Below are positions 1 through 6,443 of a stretch of DNA of 6,850 bases, in pieces (positions within the stretch are counted from its first letter, which is position 1; the number at the start of each line of letters is the position of its first letter). The translations under genes and the position numbers were made by a program. The notes under the pieces are model-generated. The model was not told the DNA's origin and did no database searches. It was given only the letters and a program-made list of their open reading frames with translations. The stretch comes from Gammaproteobacteria bacterium (GTDB taxonomy: Bacteria; Pseudomonadota; Gammaproteobacteria; Pseudomonadales; Azotimanducaceae): the NCBI GenBank assembly GCA_018667205.1, contig JABIVN010000401.1:1-6850 (forward strand). Direction: 5' to 3'.

Positions 1-594
1 CTTCCTTGGGCATTGCAAAGAGGCTGTGCACTTGTCTTTGACGAGTATGATGCCGGGCGCCCCGATGTCATGTTTGTCATTCAGCGGGTACTGGAAGTGG
101 AAGGTAAGCTCACGCTGCTTGATCAAAGCAAAGTAATATCGCCACATAAGTCTTTCCGAATGTTCGCGACGACAAACACCATTGGTCTGGGCGACCCCTC
201 GGGGCTCTACCATGGCACGCAGCAAATCAACCAAGGTCAGATGGACCGGTGGAATATCGTCACGACCTTGAACTATCTGGATCGTGAAAAGGAAACCGAT
301 ATCGTTGTTTCTAAGTTGCCGGATCTTGATCGCTGGACGGTCGCTAATATGGTGTCAGTCGCGAATCTTACGAGACAGGGCTTTATGAATGGCGACATTT
401 CTATTGTCATGTCTCCTCGTACTGTCATCATGTGGGCAGAAAATGCCAAAATCTTCAATGATTATGGTTTCGCCTTCCGATTGACGTTTCTTAACAAGTG
501 CGATGAAACTGAACGTGCAATCGTTGCTGAATATTACCAGCGATGTATGGGTGACGAGTTACCGGAATCCAGTGCCAACGTGGTACTCGCCTAA
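1..594 (+). CDS. cobS: Cobaltochelatase subunit CobS, AAA+ ATPase (5' truncated by window edge)
   Basis: The reading frame is open from base 1 and gives the last 197 residues of a protein that is about 330 residues long in the family, so the start, Walker A and N-terminal part lie left of the window. Seen here: Walker B (ALVFDEYD, bases 28-51), the AAA+ sensor-1 segment MFATTNT with its Asn around base 175, and a GQMDRW segment near base 240 that is a candidate arginine-finger region. These segments match the CobS branch of MoxR-like AAA+ proteins. In the characterised aerobic cobalamin pathway CobS hydrolyses ATP and, with CobT, drives cobalt insertion into hydrogenobyrinic a,c-diamide by CobN in the cytoplasm. 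cobT follows after 9 bases, as expected for a shared operon. A MoxR-type chaperone role with another VWA partner is the alternative, but the CobT neighbour makes CobS much more likely. Confidence 0.93.
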   Translation, partial: LPWALQRGCALVFDEYDAGRPDVMFVIQRVLEVEGKLTLLDQSKVISPHKSFRMFATTNTIGLGDPSGLYHGTQQINQGQMDRWNIVTTLNYLDREKETDIVVSKLPDLDRWTVANMVSVANLTRQGFMNGDISIVMSPRTVIMWAENAKIFNDYGFAFRLTFLNKCDETERAIVAEYYQRCMGDELPESSANVVLA

Positions 595-596
595 GG
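593..596 (+). promoter_or_regulatory. Ribosome binding site of cobT, supports GTG start
   Basis: AAGG overlaps the cobS TAA stop and lies 7 bases before the GTG at 604. The next in-frame ATG, at 622, has no purine-rich stretch before it, and the ATG at 602 runs straight into TGA. GTG at 604 is therefore the preferred start, and cobT translation probably follows on from cobS. Confidence 0.5.
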
Positions 597-603
597 TTGT
601 AAT

Positions 604-2442
604 GTGATTACCGATGATTCAATGGAGGGGTTCAAGCAAGCCCTCACCTCCACGATGCGCGCCATCTCTGGTAACGAAGAGCTGCAGGTAAGTTTCGGCC
701 GTGGTAAGCCATACCTGCAAGGTAATCGTGCGCGAATACCTGTGCCAGATGGCGGCATGACGACTGAGCAATTAGCCTCGCTGCGAGGAAATGCAGACAG
801 GTTTGCTCTTCAAACGCGATTCCACGATGACGACACCCATCGTAAAAGCCGCCCCATTACCGGAATTTCACAAGAAATATACGACAGTGTCGAAGATGCT
901 CGGATCGCCTGCATTGGTAGTTACTTGATGAAAGGTGTGGGCGACAATCTGCATGCGCAGTTACTGGAGCATTGCACGAATCAGGGGTTCCAGCAGGTAG
1001 AAAGCCAAAGCCAGGCACCATTGGGTGAAGCACTCGGCATGTTGATTCGCGAAAAAGTCACTGGAAGGAAGCCGCCCGTCGGTGGTGATGTGGTGCTTGA
1101 TCTGTGGAGAGATCATCTTGAATATGTATTAAGTGACGATTTGTTGGATCTAGAGAGCTTGATGTTTGATCAAGAAGCTTTTACCCGACTTGCGAGGAAA
1201 ATGATTTCAGACCTTGGTTTATCTGACGAATATGGTGAAGACCAGTCCGATGGTGAGTCCGAGGAACAGAACAACGAAGAAGAGGACACACAGCCCGAGT
1301 CCGGGGACGAGGCGGCCGAGCAGGACATGAGCGGCGATTCTGATCTGGCAGATGCGATCGAGGGTGAGGTCCCTGTAGACATGGACGCTATGGAAATGGC
1401 GGAAATGGAAGGCGATGAAGATGATGCTGGTTCTCCACCGGATATGGCCGGCGAACAGAACTGGCTTCGCCCCAAGGTGAATACCTACAAATCGTTTACC
1501 GATCAGTTTGATGAAACCGTGGTGGCCGGGGAGCTTTGTGATCCTGTTGAACTGGAGCGGTTGAGAGGTGTACTGGACAAGCACCTGCAGAACTCCCAGG
1601 TCATAATTGGGAAGCTGGCGAACCGTCTGCAACGTAAGTTAATGGCCCAGCAGAATCGAACATGGGAGTTCGATCTTGAAGAAGGCATGTTGGATACGTC
1701 GCGACTCACCAATGTTATTACTGACCCTTTTCATCCGTTGGCGTTCAAGCAAGAAAAAGACATGAAGTTCAGGGATACGGTGGTCTCTCTGTTAATTGAT
1801 AGCTCTGGGTCCATGCGAGGCAGATCGATTACCATCGCAGCGATGTGCGCAGACATTCTGGGGCGCACCCTGGAACGTTGTTCGGTGAAAGTAGAAATTC
1901 TGGGGTTTACGACGCGCGCATGGCGTGGTGGCCAGTCCCGTGAGCTTTGGTTACAGCAAGGCAAGACGGCACAGCCAGGACGTTTAAACGATTTGCGGCA
2001 CATTATTTATAAGGGCGCGGATATGCCCTGGCGTCGGGCACGCACTAATCTTGGCCTAATGATGAGAGAAGAACTGCTTAAGGAGAACATCGACGGCGAG
2101 GCGCTGCTGTGGGCCCATAATCGAATAGTAGGACGACCGGAAGATCGGAAGATCTTGATGGTGATCTCCGATGGATTGCCGGTCGACAATTCTACCTTGC
2201 TGGTTAACCCAAGTAATTATCTTGAGCAGCATTTGAAATATGCCATTGACCAGATTGAAAACCAGTCAGCGGTTGAACTCGTGGCAATTGGAATCGGGCA
2301 CGATGTCACTCACCATTACCATCGAGCGGTGACCATCACTGACGCGGAGCAACTTGGTGATGCGATGACGGAACAGCTTGTTGATCTGTTTGACGAAGAG
2401 TCCAACAAGAAGAACCGGCCGGTGACATCGAATGTCACCTAA
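604..2442 (+). CDS. cobT: Cobaltochelatase subunit CobT, VWA/MIDAS protein
   Basis: A 612-residue protein, close to the roughly 630 residues of characterised CobT. The N-terminal part (about 1-205) carries CobT-type segments such as LRGNAD (60-65) and [11 protein letters not shown] (95-105). A strongly acidic Asp/Glu-rich linker covers about 208-282. The C-terminal von Willebrand A domain (about 390-605) has the MIDAS motif DSSGS at 399-403, followed by [20 protein letters not shown], and the VISDG strand at 520-524. CobT is the metal-ion-binding adaptor that forms the two-tiered CobST ring and couples ATP hydrolysis to CobN-dependent cobalt chelation. It starts at a GTG 9 bases after cobS, and its last codons overlap the NUDIX gene. 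The VWA domain looks intact, with no missing MIDAS Ser or Asp. Family assignment is secure; the actual physiological partner is not visible, because cobN is absent from the window. Confidence 0.95.
   Translation: MITDDSMEGFKQALTSTMRAISGNEELQVSFGRGKPYLQGNRARIPVPDGGMTTEQLASLRGNADRFALQTRFHDDDTHRKSRPITGISQEIYDSVEDARIACIGSYLMKGVGDNLHAQLLEHCTNQGFQQVESQSQAPLGEALGMLIREKVTGRKPPVGGDVVLDLWRDHLEYVLSDDLLDLESLMFDQEAFTRLARKMISDLGLSDEYGEDQSDGESEEQNNEEEDTQPESGDEAAEQDMSGDSDLADAIEGEVPVDMDAMEMAEMEGDEDDAGSPPDMAGEQNWLRPKVNTYKSFTDQFDETVVAGELCDPVELERLRGVLDKHLQNSQVIIGKLANRLQRKLMAQQNRTWEFDLEEGMLDTSRLTNVITDPFHPLAFKQEKDMKFRDTVVSLLIDSSGSMRGRSITIAAMCADILGRTLERCSVKVEILGFTTRAWRGGQSRELWLQQGKTAQPGRLNDLRHIIYKGADMPWRRARTNLGLMMREELLKENIDGEALLWAHNRIVGRPEDRKILMVISDGLPVDNSTLLVNPSNYLEQHLKYAIDQIENQSAVELVAIGIGHDVTHHYHRAVTITDAEQLGDAMTEQLVDLFDEESNKKNRPVTSNVT
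1225..1449 (+). other. Acidic low-complexity linker of CobT
   Basis: CobT codons 208-282 are dominated by Glu, Asp, Ser, Gly and Met, with runs such as [10 protein letters not shown] and [12 protein letters not shown], and almost no basic residues. Linkers of this kind are typical of CobT, joining the N-terminal domain to the VWA domain; this one is probably disordered and may touch metal or the CobS ring. The purine-rich sequence leaves long open frames on the opposite strand, which are not genes. Confidence 0.85.
2421..2439 (+). promoter_or_regulatory. Hairpin pairing the Shine-Dalgarno and start codon of the NUDIX gene
   Basis: GGTGACAT (2421-2428), loop CGA, ATGTCACC (2432-2439) is a perfect 8-bp inverted repeat. 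The left arm holds GGTGA, the only Shine-Dalgarno-like sequence before the NUDIX start and 6 bases away from it. The right arm begins with that ATG. In the mRNA the two would be paired. The stem lies in the last codons of cobT, just before its TAA at 2440-2442, so ribosomes finishing cobT would melt it. This is inferred translational coupling. There is no T-run, so it is not an intrinsic terminator. An 8-bp stem with a 3-base loop could still be chance. Confidence 0.5.
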
Positions 2443-2992
2443 GGATAATCGTCTGCCTTTGCTGACGCTGCTTGAAAATTACCTAAAGGCCTGCCCCGCC
2501 GAATCTGAGATGACTTCTCGCTACATCGCTTTTGTGGGCGAAAATAAGGATTGTTTTGAAAGATCCTTGTCCATCGGACATGTCACCGGGTCTGCTTTTA
2601 TTATCGACAATGCTTGCAAGCAGGCTTTGCTGACGCATCACAAAAAGCTGGATCGCTGGCTCCAGCCTGGCGGTCACGCTGATGGGGATCCCGATGTGGC
2701 AGCGGTTAGCCTAAAGGAAGCCGAAGAAGAATCTGGCCTTGAAGCCATTAGTTTTTATATGCCTGAATTACTGGATGTTGATATTCATAGAATTCCTGCC
2801 CGAAAAGAAGAGCCAGAGCATTTTCATTACGATTGCCGCTTCCTGCTTCGCTCCAGTGGTTCGGACGATTTTATGATCAGCGATGAGTCTAACGATCTTG
2901 CTTGGGTGCCGTTTGGTGACATTGTTCAGTACACCAATGAGGAATCTATTCTTCGTATGCTGAAGAAAACGCTTAGAATTCTCTCCTGCTGA
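2432..2992 (+). CDS. NUDIX hydrolase, substrate unknown
   Basis: A 186-residue cytoplasmic protein with a single NUDIX domain (about 45-180). The NUDIX box runs from G81 to L103, in the order G-x5-P-x7-KEAEEESGL. The key acidic residues E96, E99 and E100, which bind the metal in the family, are present. Two box positions differ from the consensus: the first Glu is Pro (P87) and the Arg is Lys (K95). Other visible segments are [11 protein letters not shown] before the box and [14 protein letters not shown] (121-134) after it, marking a distinct bacterial NUDIX subgroup. Members cleave nucleoside diphosphates linked to another moiety, but the sequence does not tell which. The ATG overlaps the end of cobT by 11 bases and sits in a hairpin with its own Shine-Dalgarno, so expression is probably tied to cobT. 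The N-terminal segment from residue 10 looks like genuine family sequence, which supports this start over the later ATG at 2510. Confidence 0.9.
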   Translation: MSPKDNRLPLLTLLENYLKACPAESEMTSRYIAFVGENKDCFERSLSIGHVTGSAFIIDNACKQALLTHHKKLDRWLQPGGHADGDPDVAAVSLKEAEEESGLEAISFYMPELLDVDIHRIPARKEEPEHFHYDCRFLLRSSGSDDFMISDESNDLAWVPFGDIVQYTNEESILRMLKKTLRILSC

Positions 2993-3004
2993 GTAAGCGG
3001 TATG

Positions 3005-3018
3005 GCACTCGTGCTTTT
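3005..3018 (+). terminator. Possible weak terminator after the NUDIX gene
   Basis: GCAC-TC-GTGC followed directly by TTTT lies 12 bases after the NUDIX stop. Because a 2-base loop is not possible, the real stem would be 3 bp with a CTCG loop, which is short for an intrinsic terminator. The T-run is the only such run in this gap on the plus strand. Confidence 0.2.
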
Positions 3019-3047
3019 GTAAGGGTTCTTGTAAGTGCTCTGATAGG

Positions 3048-3071
3048 CGCAGTGACGTTAACCCAACTGCG
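3048..3071. repeat. Inverted repeat between the convergent operons
   Basis: CGCAGT (3048-3053) and ACTGCG (3066-3071) form a 6-bp stem with a 12-base loop that contains the palindrome GTTAAC. It lies 3 bases beyond the oppF stop on the minus strand. On the plus strand it is followed by GATTTATTC. Neither side has a clean T-run, so a shared bidirectional 3'-end structure is only a guess. Confidence 0.3.
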
Positions 3072-3074
3072 GAT

Positions 3075-4025
3075 TTATTCAAACAGATGGCATGCCACCT
3101 GACGAGCGCCAGAAAGCGTTATAAGTTCAGGCGTCTCAACCCGGCATCGATCTATCACTTTGGGGCATCGATCGGCGAAACGACAACCTGCTTGTACGTT
3201 CACCGGAGAAGTGATTTCGCCAATAATGGGTTTAAACGCACGCCGACGTTCAAGATTGGGGTCCGGTTCAGGGTTCGATTCTACAAGAAATTGTGTGTAC
3301 GGGTGTTGTGGATCAAAGAATACGTCGTTAGAGGGGCCTACTTCAGCCAGTGACCCCAAGTACATGACCGCCATTCTATCCGAAACATAGCGAACCATTG
3401 ATAGATCATGAGCGATGAAAAGAAGTGTCAGTCCCATGGACTGCTTAAGTTCGTCGAGCAGGTTGATCACCTGGGCCTGCACCGACACGTCCAGCGCGGA
3501 AATAGGCTCGTCACAAACCACAAAACGCGGTTCTATGATCATTGCCCGTGCGATCCCAATCCGTTGTCGTTGACCGCCCGAAAACTCATGTGGATATCTC
3601 GACATATGATCAGCACTTAAACCCACTCTCTCCAACCAAAAGGCAACCTTGTCCCGAATCTCTGAGTTTGATTGCTGGCCCTGGATGCCAGGACCTTCGC
3701 CGACGATATCTAGCACTGTCATCCGTGGATTCAGAGAAGAATAGGGGTCCTGGAAGATCATTTGCATTTGCTTCGAATAATGCAAGTGGTCCTTAGTTGA
3801 AAAGCGCTTTGGTAATCGTTCGCCATCGTAGTACGCCTCTCCCGATGTCTTCGGGTGCAGGCCGATTAGCGCCTTGCCGAACGTAGATTTACCCGAACCG
3901 CTTTCGCCAACTAGTCCCAAAATCTCATTTTCATCGATCGTTAACGAGATTCCGTCAACTGCGTGCAGTGTCTGGCCTCTACCGATGGTGAAATGCTTTT
4001 TAAGCTTCTCTGTCCTAACCAGCAT
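3075..4025 (-). CDS. oppF: Oligopeptide/dipeptide ABC transporter ATPase, OppF/DppF type
   Basis: A 316-residue ATPase, the usual size for OppF. It couples ATP hydrolysis to peptide import, paired with OppD on the cytoplasmic face of the OppB-OppC permease. Visible motifs are Walker A GESGSGKST (40-48), Q-loop Gln92 in FQDPYSSLNP, signature FSGGQRQR (148-155), Walker B FVVCDEP (168-174), D-loop SALD and switch His206. The C-terminal oligopeptide-transporter extension has Cys281, Cys287, Cys294 and Cys312, the pattern that binds a 4Fe-4S cluster in structurally studied homologues. The frame stays open upstream to 4247, but that extension has no ATPase homology and runs over oppD. The ATG at 4025 begins the family sequence (MLVRTEKLKKHF) and has a strong GGAGG 6 bases before it. 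It overlaps the end of oppD by 11 bases. OppF versus DppF cannot be settled from sequence alone. Confidence 0.93.
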   Translation of the reverse strand: MLVRTEKLKKHFTIGRGQTLHAVDGISLTIDENEILGLVGESGSGKSTFGKALIGLHPKTSGEAYYDGERLPKRFSTKDHLHYSKQMQMIFQDPYSSLNPRMTVLDIVGEGPGIQGQQSNSEIRDKVAFWLERVGLSADHMSRYPHEFSGGQRQRIGIARAMIIEPRFVVCDEPISALDVSVQAQVINLLDELKQSMGLTLLFIAHDLSMVRYVSDRMAVMYLGSLAEVGPSNDVFFDPQHPYTQFLVESNPEPDPNLERRRAFKPIIGEITSPVNVQAGCRFADRCPKVIDRCRVETPELITLSGARQVACHLFE

Positions 4026-5037
4026 CTTGATCCTCCAGTTGGTGGAGTTCTTCAATGTTGGGCGCTTTAGCGTGGTGCAGCCAGCATCTGGCTTCATGCG
4101 ATTCACTGATTTTGGTCGTAGGCGGTAAGTGTTCTGCGCAGACTGCCATGGCATAAGGACACCGGGCGCAGTATCCACAACCAACCGGTGGCTTGAACAG
4201 GTCTGGTGGGCTACCCAGGATCGGTGATAACGACTTATCGCGATCATGGGTATTCGAAGGCATCGCTTGTTTCAAGCCGAGTGTGTAAGGGTGGCTTGAT
4301 CGATAGAAAATGTCATCGACTGTGCCTGACTCTATGATCTGACCCGCGTACATGACGGCAACACGATCAGCCATACGTGCCACAACTGCCAGGTCGTGGG
4401 TGATCAAGATGATCGACATATTCTCTGTTCGTTGTAATTCCAGCATGAGTTCCAGGATCTGCGCCTGGATGGTGACGTCGAGTGCCGTTGTCGGTTCATC
4501 GGCGATCAGGATTGCCGGATTGCATGCCAGACTTTGCGCGATCATAGCGCGCTGAAGCATTCCTCCGGAAAATTCAAACGGATACTGTTTTGCCCGTTTT
4601 GAGGCCTCGGGTATGTGGGTTCGTTCCAGAAGCTCAACGGCTATTTTGAATGCTTCCTGGTCTGTTTTACCCCTATGTACTTTCAATGTTTCCGCGATCT
4701 GGTCGCCGATCGTCATGGTTGGGTTCAGGGAAGACATAGGATCCTGAAAAATCATCCCGATTTCTACACCGCGAAATTTATTAGCCTCTGCGGCCGGCAG
4801 GTTCAGGATGCTTTTACCATTTAATGTGGCAGTACCGTTGGTAATCCTTCCGGGAGGCATTGGTATCAATCCCATCAGGGATTGAACGGTGACGGATTTT
4901 CCGCACCCGGATTCCCCCACTATCGCGAGGGTTTCACCACGGGTGACATCGAAGCTCACGCCTCTGACCGCTTTAACTGTTCCGCCATAGGTCGCGAATT
5001 CTACTGCTAGATCCTTGACTGCAAGTATCGTATCCAT
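4015..5037 (-). CDS. oppD: Oligopeptide/dipeptide ABC transporter ATPase, OppD/DppD type
   Basis: A 340-residue ATPase, typical of OppD (about 330). It is the second nucleotide-binding subunit of the peptide importer. Visible motifs are Walker A GESGCGKSV (41-49), Q-loop Gln98 in FQDPMSSLNP, signature FSGGMLQR (156-163), Walker B ILIADEP (176-182), D-loop TALD and switch His214. GGM rather than GGQ in the signature is normal for OppD; Leu161 stands where Arg is common. The C-terminal extension holds five cysteines (287, 290, 293, 300, 318), the first three spaced CxxCxxC, consistent with the 4Fe-4S site known in this domain. A charged tail of about 18 residues follows (NIEELHQLEDQDAG at the end). 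The ATG lies 2 bases after the oppC stop with a modest GAGA 6 bases before it, so translation is probably coupled to oppC. Confidence 0.93.
   Translation of the reverse strand: MDTILAVKDLAVEFATYGGTVKAVRGVSFDVTRGETLAIVGESGCGKSVTVQSLMGLIPMPPGRITNGTATLNGKSILNLPAAEANKFRGVEIGMIFQDPMSSLNPTMTIGDQIAETLKVHRGKTDQEAFKIAVELLERTHIPEASKRAKQYPFEFSGGMLQRAMIAQSLACNPAILIADEPTTALDVTIQAQILELMLELQRTENMSIILITHDLAVVARMADRVAVMYAGQIIESGTVDDIFYRSSHPYTLGLKQAMPSNTHDRDKSLSPILGSPPDLFKPPVGCGYCARCPYAMAVCAEHLPPTTKISESHEARCWLHHAKAPNIEELHQLEDQDAG
4032..4036 (-). promoter_or_regulatory. Strong ribosome binding site fixing the oppF start
   Basis: Read on the minus strand, GGAGG precedes the ATG at 4025 by 6 bases, inside the end of oppD. 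It is the best Shine-Dalgarno seen in the transporter operon and argues against any longer reading of oppF into oppD. Confidence 0.7.
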
Positions 5038-5039
5038 CG

Positions 5040-6443
5040 TCAGTCTCGAGACCTCATTTTTGAATCTAGTGCTTCAGTCAACCCGTCACCCAGCAGGTTG
5101 AAGGCAAGTACCGTAATGCTGATAAGTACCGCAGGGAAAATGAGTTCATGTGGATGGCTTAACATGGTTTTTACGCCCTCATTGCACATGGAGCCCCATG
5201 AAGGCGTGGGTGGCGCAACGCCCATACCAATGAAAGATAGAAATGCTTCTGTAAAAATAGCCGCAGGAACCGCGAAAGTCAGCGTCACTAGAATCACGCC
5301 CATCGTGTTGGGGATGATGTGACGCAAGACTAGGTAGTGGTCTTTAGCGCCCAGTAGTTTTGCCGCTTCGATGTAGCCTTCTTCCCTGATCTGAAGTACT
5401 TGTCCCCGAACCAGGCGTGCCGTCGATGGCCAACTAAGCAGCACGAGGGCTAACAGCATGGGCATAATGCCGCTTTCCCCAGGCCCGATGCCAAAGGCAA
5501 TTTTGAACAGAATCATAAATAGTAGGAAGGGAAGCGCTACCACAAATTCTGCGAACCGCATGAGGAGACCATCAACTCGACCACCGAAATAACCGGCGAA
5601 ACCGCCGTAGATGATGCCCACAAGTACAAACAAAAACGGGGCCACGATTCCAATGAAGAGCGAGACTCTTGCGCCTTCCATCAAGCGAGCCAGCATGTCC
5701 CGGCCAAGGTAGTCAGTACCCAGGGGGTGAAACTCGATGGTAAGACTGTCTCCGATATTGACGTCGTAAGGGTCTGTGATTAGTCCGCGTTCTACCGCCT
5801 CGTCCGGAGTAAGGGCAAGTGCTGGTGTCAGAGTTATTTGGCTGTAAACCTCATATTCGTCATAGCCATCGGTTGGAACAAGTGAGTAGTAATACTCTCT
5901 TGGTTCCAGGGACAGCCGGTCTTCATAGCTGAGTTCGTCGCCGTAGGTTGAGCCCAGCGGTAATCCCAGGTCGTTAAAGTCCCTGGGCGCGCGGTTGTTT
6001 CTATACACGTTGTAACCATCGGCGCCGGGTACCGGGTCCCAGCTCAGCCTGACGCTTTGGGTCGTCGGCGTATCGGCTGTGCTAAAGCCCGTTGGCGCTG
6101 GTAGCGTGGAGGCGGTCTGATCCGGGCTTGTATAGTGATCAAGCTGAATACCATTCCAACTCTGGTAGGGCGCGATGACGATGGCGGATTTAGCCCAGGC
6201 TGGCGCCTGTGAAACCTGGTTAAGGTTCTGCAGCGCCGGGTTAACCGCCCATAGGAGTGGGCCGATTAGTGTAAAGACACCGAGCAGGATAATAATGCCG
6301 AGAGAAATAATTGCCCGCGTATTCTTTTTCAAACGAACCCACGCATCCTGCCAGTAAGACAGCGAGGGCCGCGTGATCTGTTCGGTTTTTTCCTGCCGCG
6401 CGAGGGGCTCAAAGTCTATTGCTGTTGGTTGAAACAAACTCAC
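5040..6443 (-). CDS. oppC: Oligopeptide/dipeptide ABC transporter permease OppC with inserted fibronectin III-like domain
   Basis: A 467-residue inner-membrane permease, well above the roughly 300 of E. coli OppC. Residues 28-67 (SLSYWQDAWVRLKKN, then one membrane helix at about 44-66) are the OppC N-terminal domain. The permease core resumes at HPLGTDYLGRDMLARL (239-254) and runs to the end with about five hydrophobic segments. The coupling EAA loop is at 355-379 (EGYIEAAKLLGAKDHY, then RHIIPN), ending in LLGDGLTEALD. Between them, residues 68-238 form one long loop, periplasmic by family topology, where E. coli OppC has about 30 residues. Most of it is a fibronectin III-like domain (about 113-205). 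The core motifs look intact, so an active permease is expected, forming the channel with OppB. The GTG start overlaps the oppB stop (GTGA) and has AGGG 10 bases before it. The N-terminal match to OppC supports this start. Confidence 0.92.
   Translation of the reverse strand: MSLFQPTAIDFEPLARQEKTEQITRPSLSYWQDAWVRLKKNTRAIISLGIIILLGVFTLIGPLLWAVNPALQNLNQVSQAPAWAKSAIVIAPYQSWNGIQLDHYTSPDQTASTLPAPTGFSTADTPTTQSVRLSWDPVPGADGYNVYRNNRAPRDFNDLGLPLGSTYGDELSYEDRLSLEPREYYYSLVPTDGYDEYEVYSQITLTPALALTPDEAVERGLITDPYDVNIGDSLTIEFHPLGTDYLGRDMLARLMEGARVSLFIGIVAPFLFVLVGIIYGGFAGYFGGRVDGLLMRFAEFVVALPFLLFMILFKIAFGIGPGESGIMPMLLALVLLSWPSTARLVRGQVLQIREEGYIEAAKLLGAKDHYLVLRHIIPNTMGVILVTLTFAVPAAIFTEAFLSFIGMGVAPPTPSWGSMCNEGVKTMLSHPHELIFPAVLISITVLAFNLLGDGLTEALDSKMRSRD
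5829..6107 (-). other. Fibronectin type III-like domain inside OppC
   Basis: OppC residues about 113-205. The pattern is that of an FN3 beta sandwich: a proline-rich lead-in (LPAPTGFS), a VRLSWDPVPGADGYNVYRN stretch with the conserved Trp135 and the Tyr144/Tyr147 strand, a YEDRLSLEPREYYYSLVPTD segment with the tyrosine-corner region near 184-186, and a last strand at VYSQITLTP. The frame is continuous with the permease on both sides, so it is an inserted domain and not a separate gene. Assignment is by motif reading only; the exact boundaries are approximate. Confidence 0.8.

Noticed and set aside
1170..1632. Two long open frames on the minus strand opposite the CobT linker
   Set aside because: They arise from the purine-rich acidic linker codons; the Ser-rich or hydrophobic products look like antisense shadows, and CobT is clearly the real gene.
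2421..2439. The cobT-end inverted repeat as an intrinsic terminator
   Set aside because: It is followed by CTAAGGATAATC, with no T-run, and lies inside overlapping coding sequence.
3087..3796. Open frames on the plus strand opposite oppF
   Set aside because: They overlap the well-supported oppF coding sequence and their products resemble no family I recognise.
4026..4247. In-frame upstream extension of oppF by 74 codons
   Set aside because: It has no ABC ATPase homology, lies over the coding end of oppD, and the ATG at 4025 has a strong GGAGG and begins the family sequence.
4942..4953. GGTGACATCGAA in oppD repeats the sequence at 2421-2432
   Set aside because: A 12-base match in two coding regions, on opposite sense, without the second hairpin arm; most likely chance.
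5829..6107. FN3-like segment as a separate gene or a frameshifted fusion
   Set aside because: The frame is continuous with the permease on both sides and no internal stop or start with a ribosome binding site is seen.
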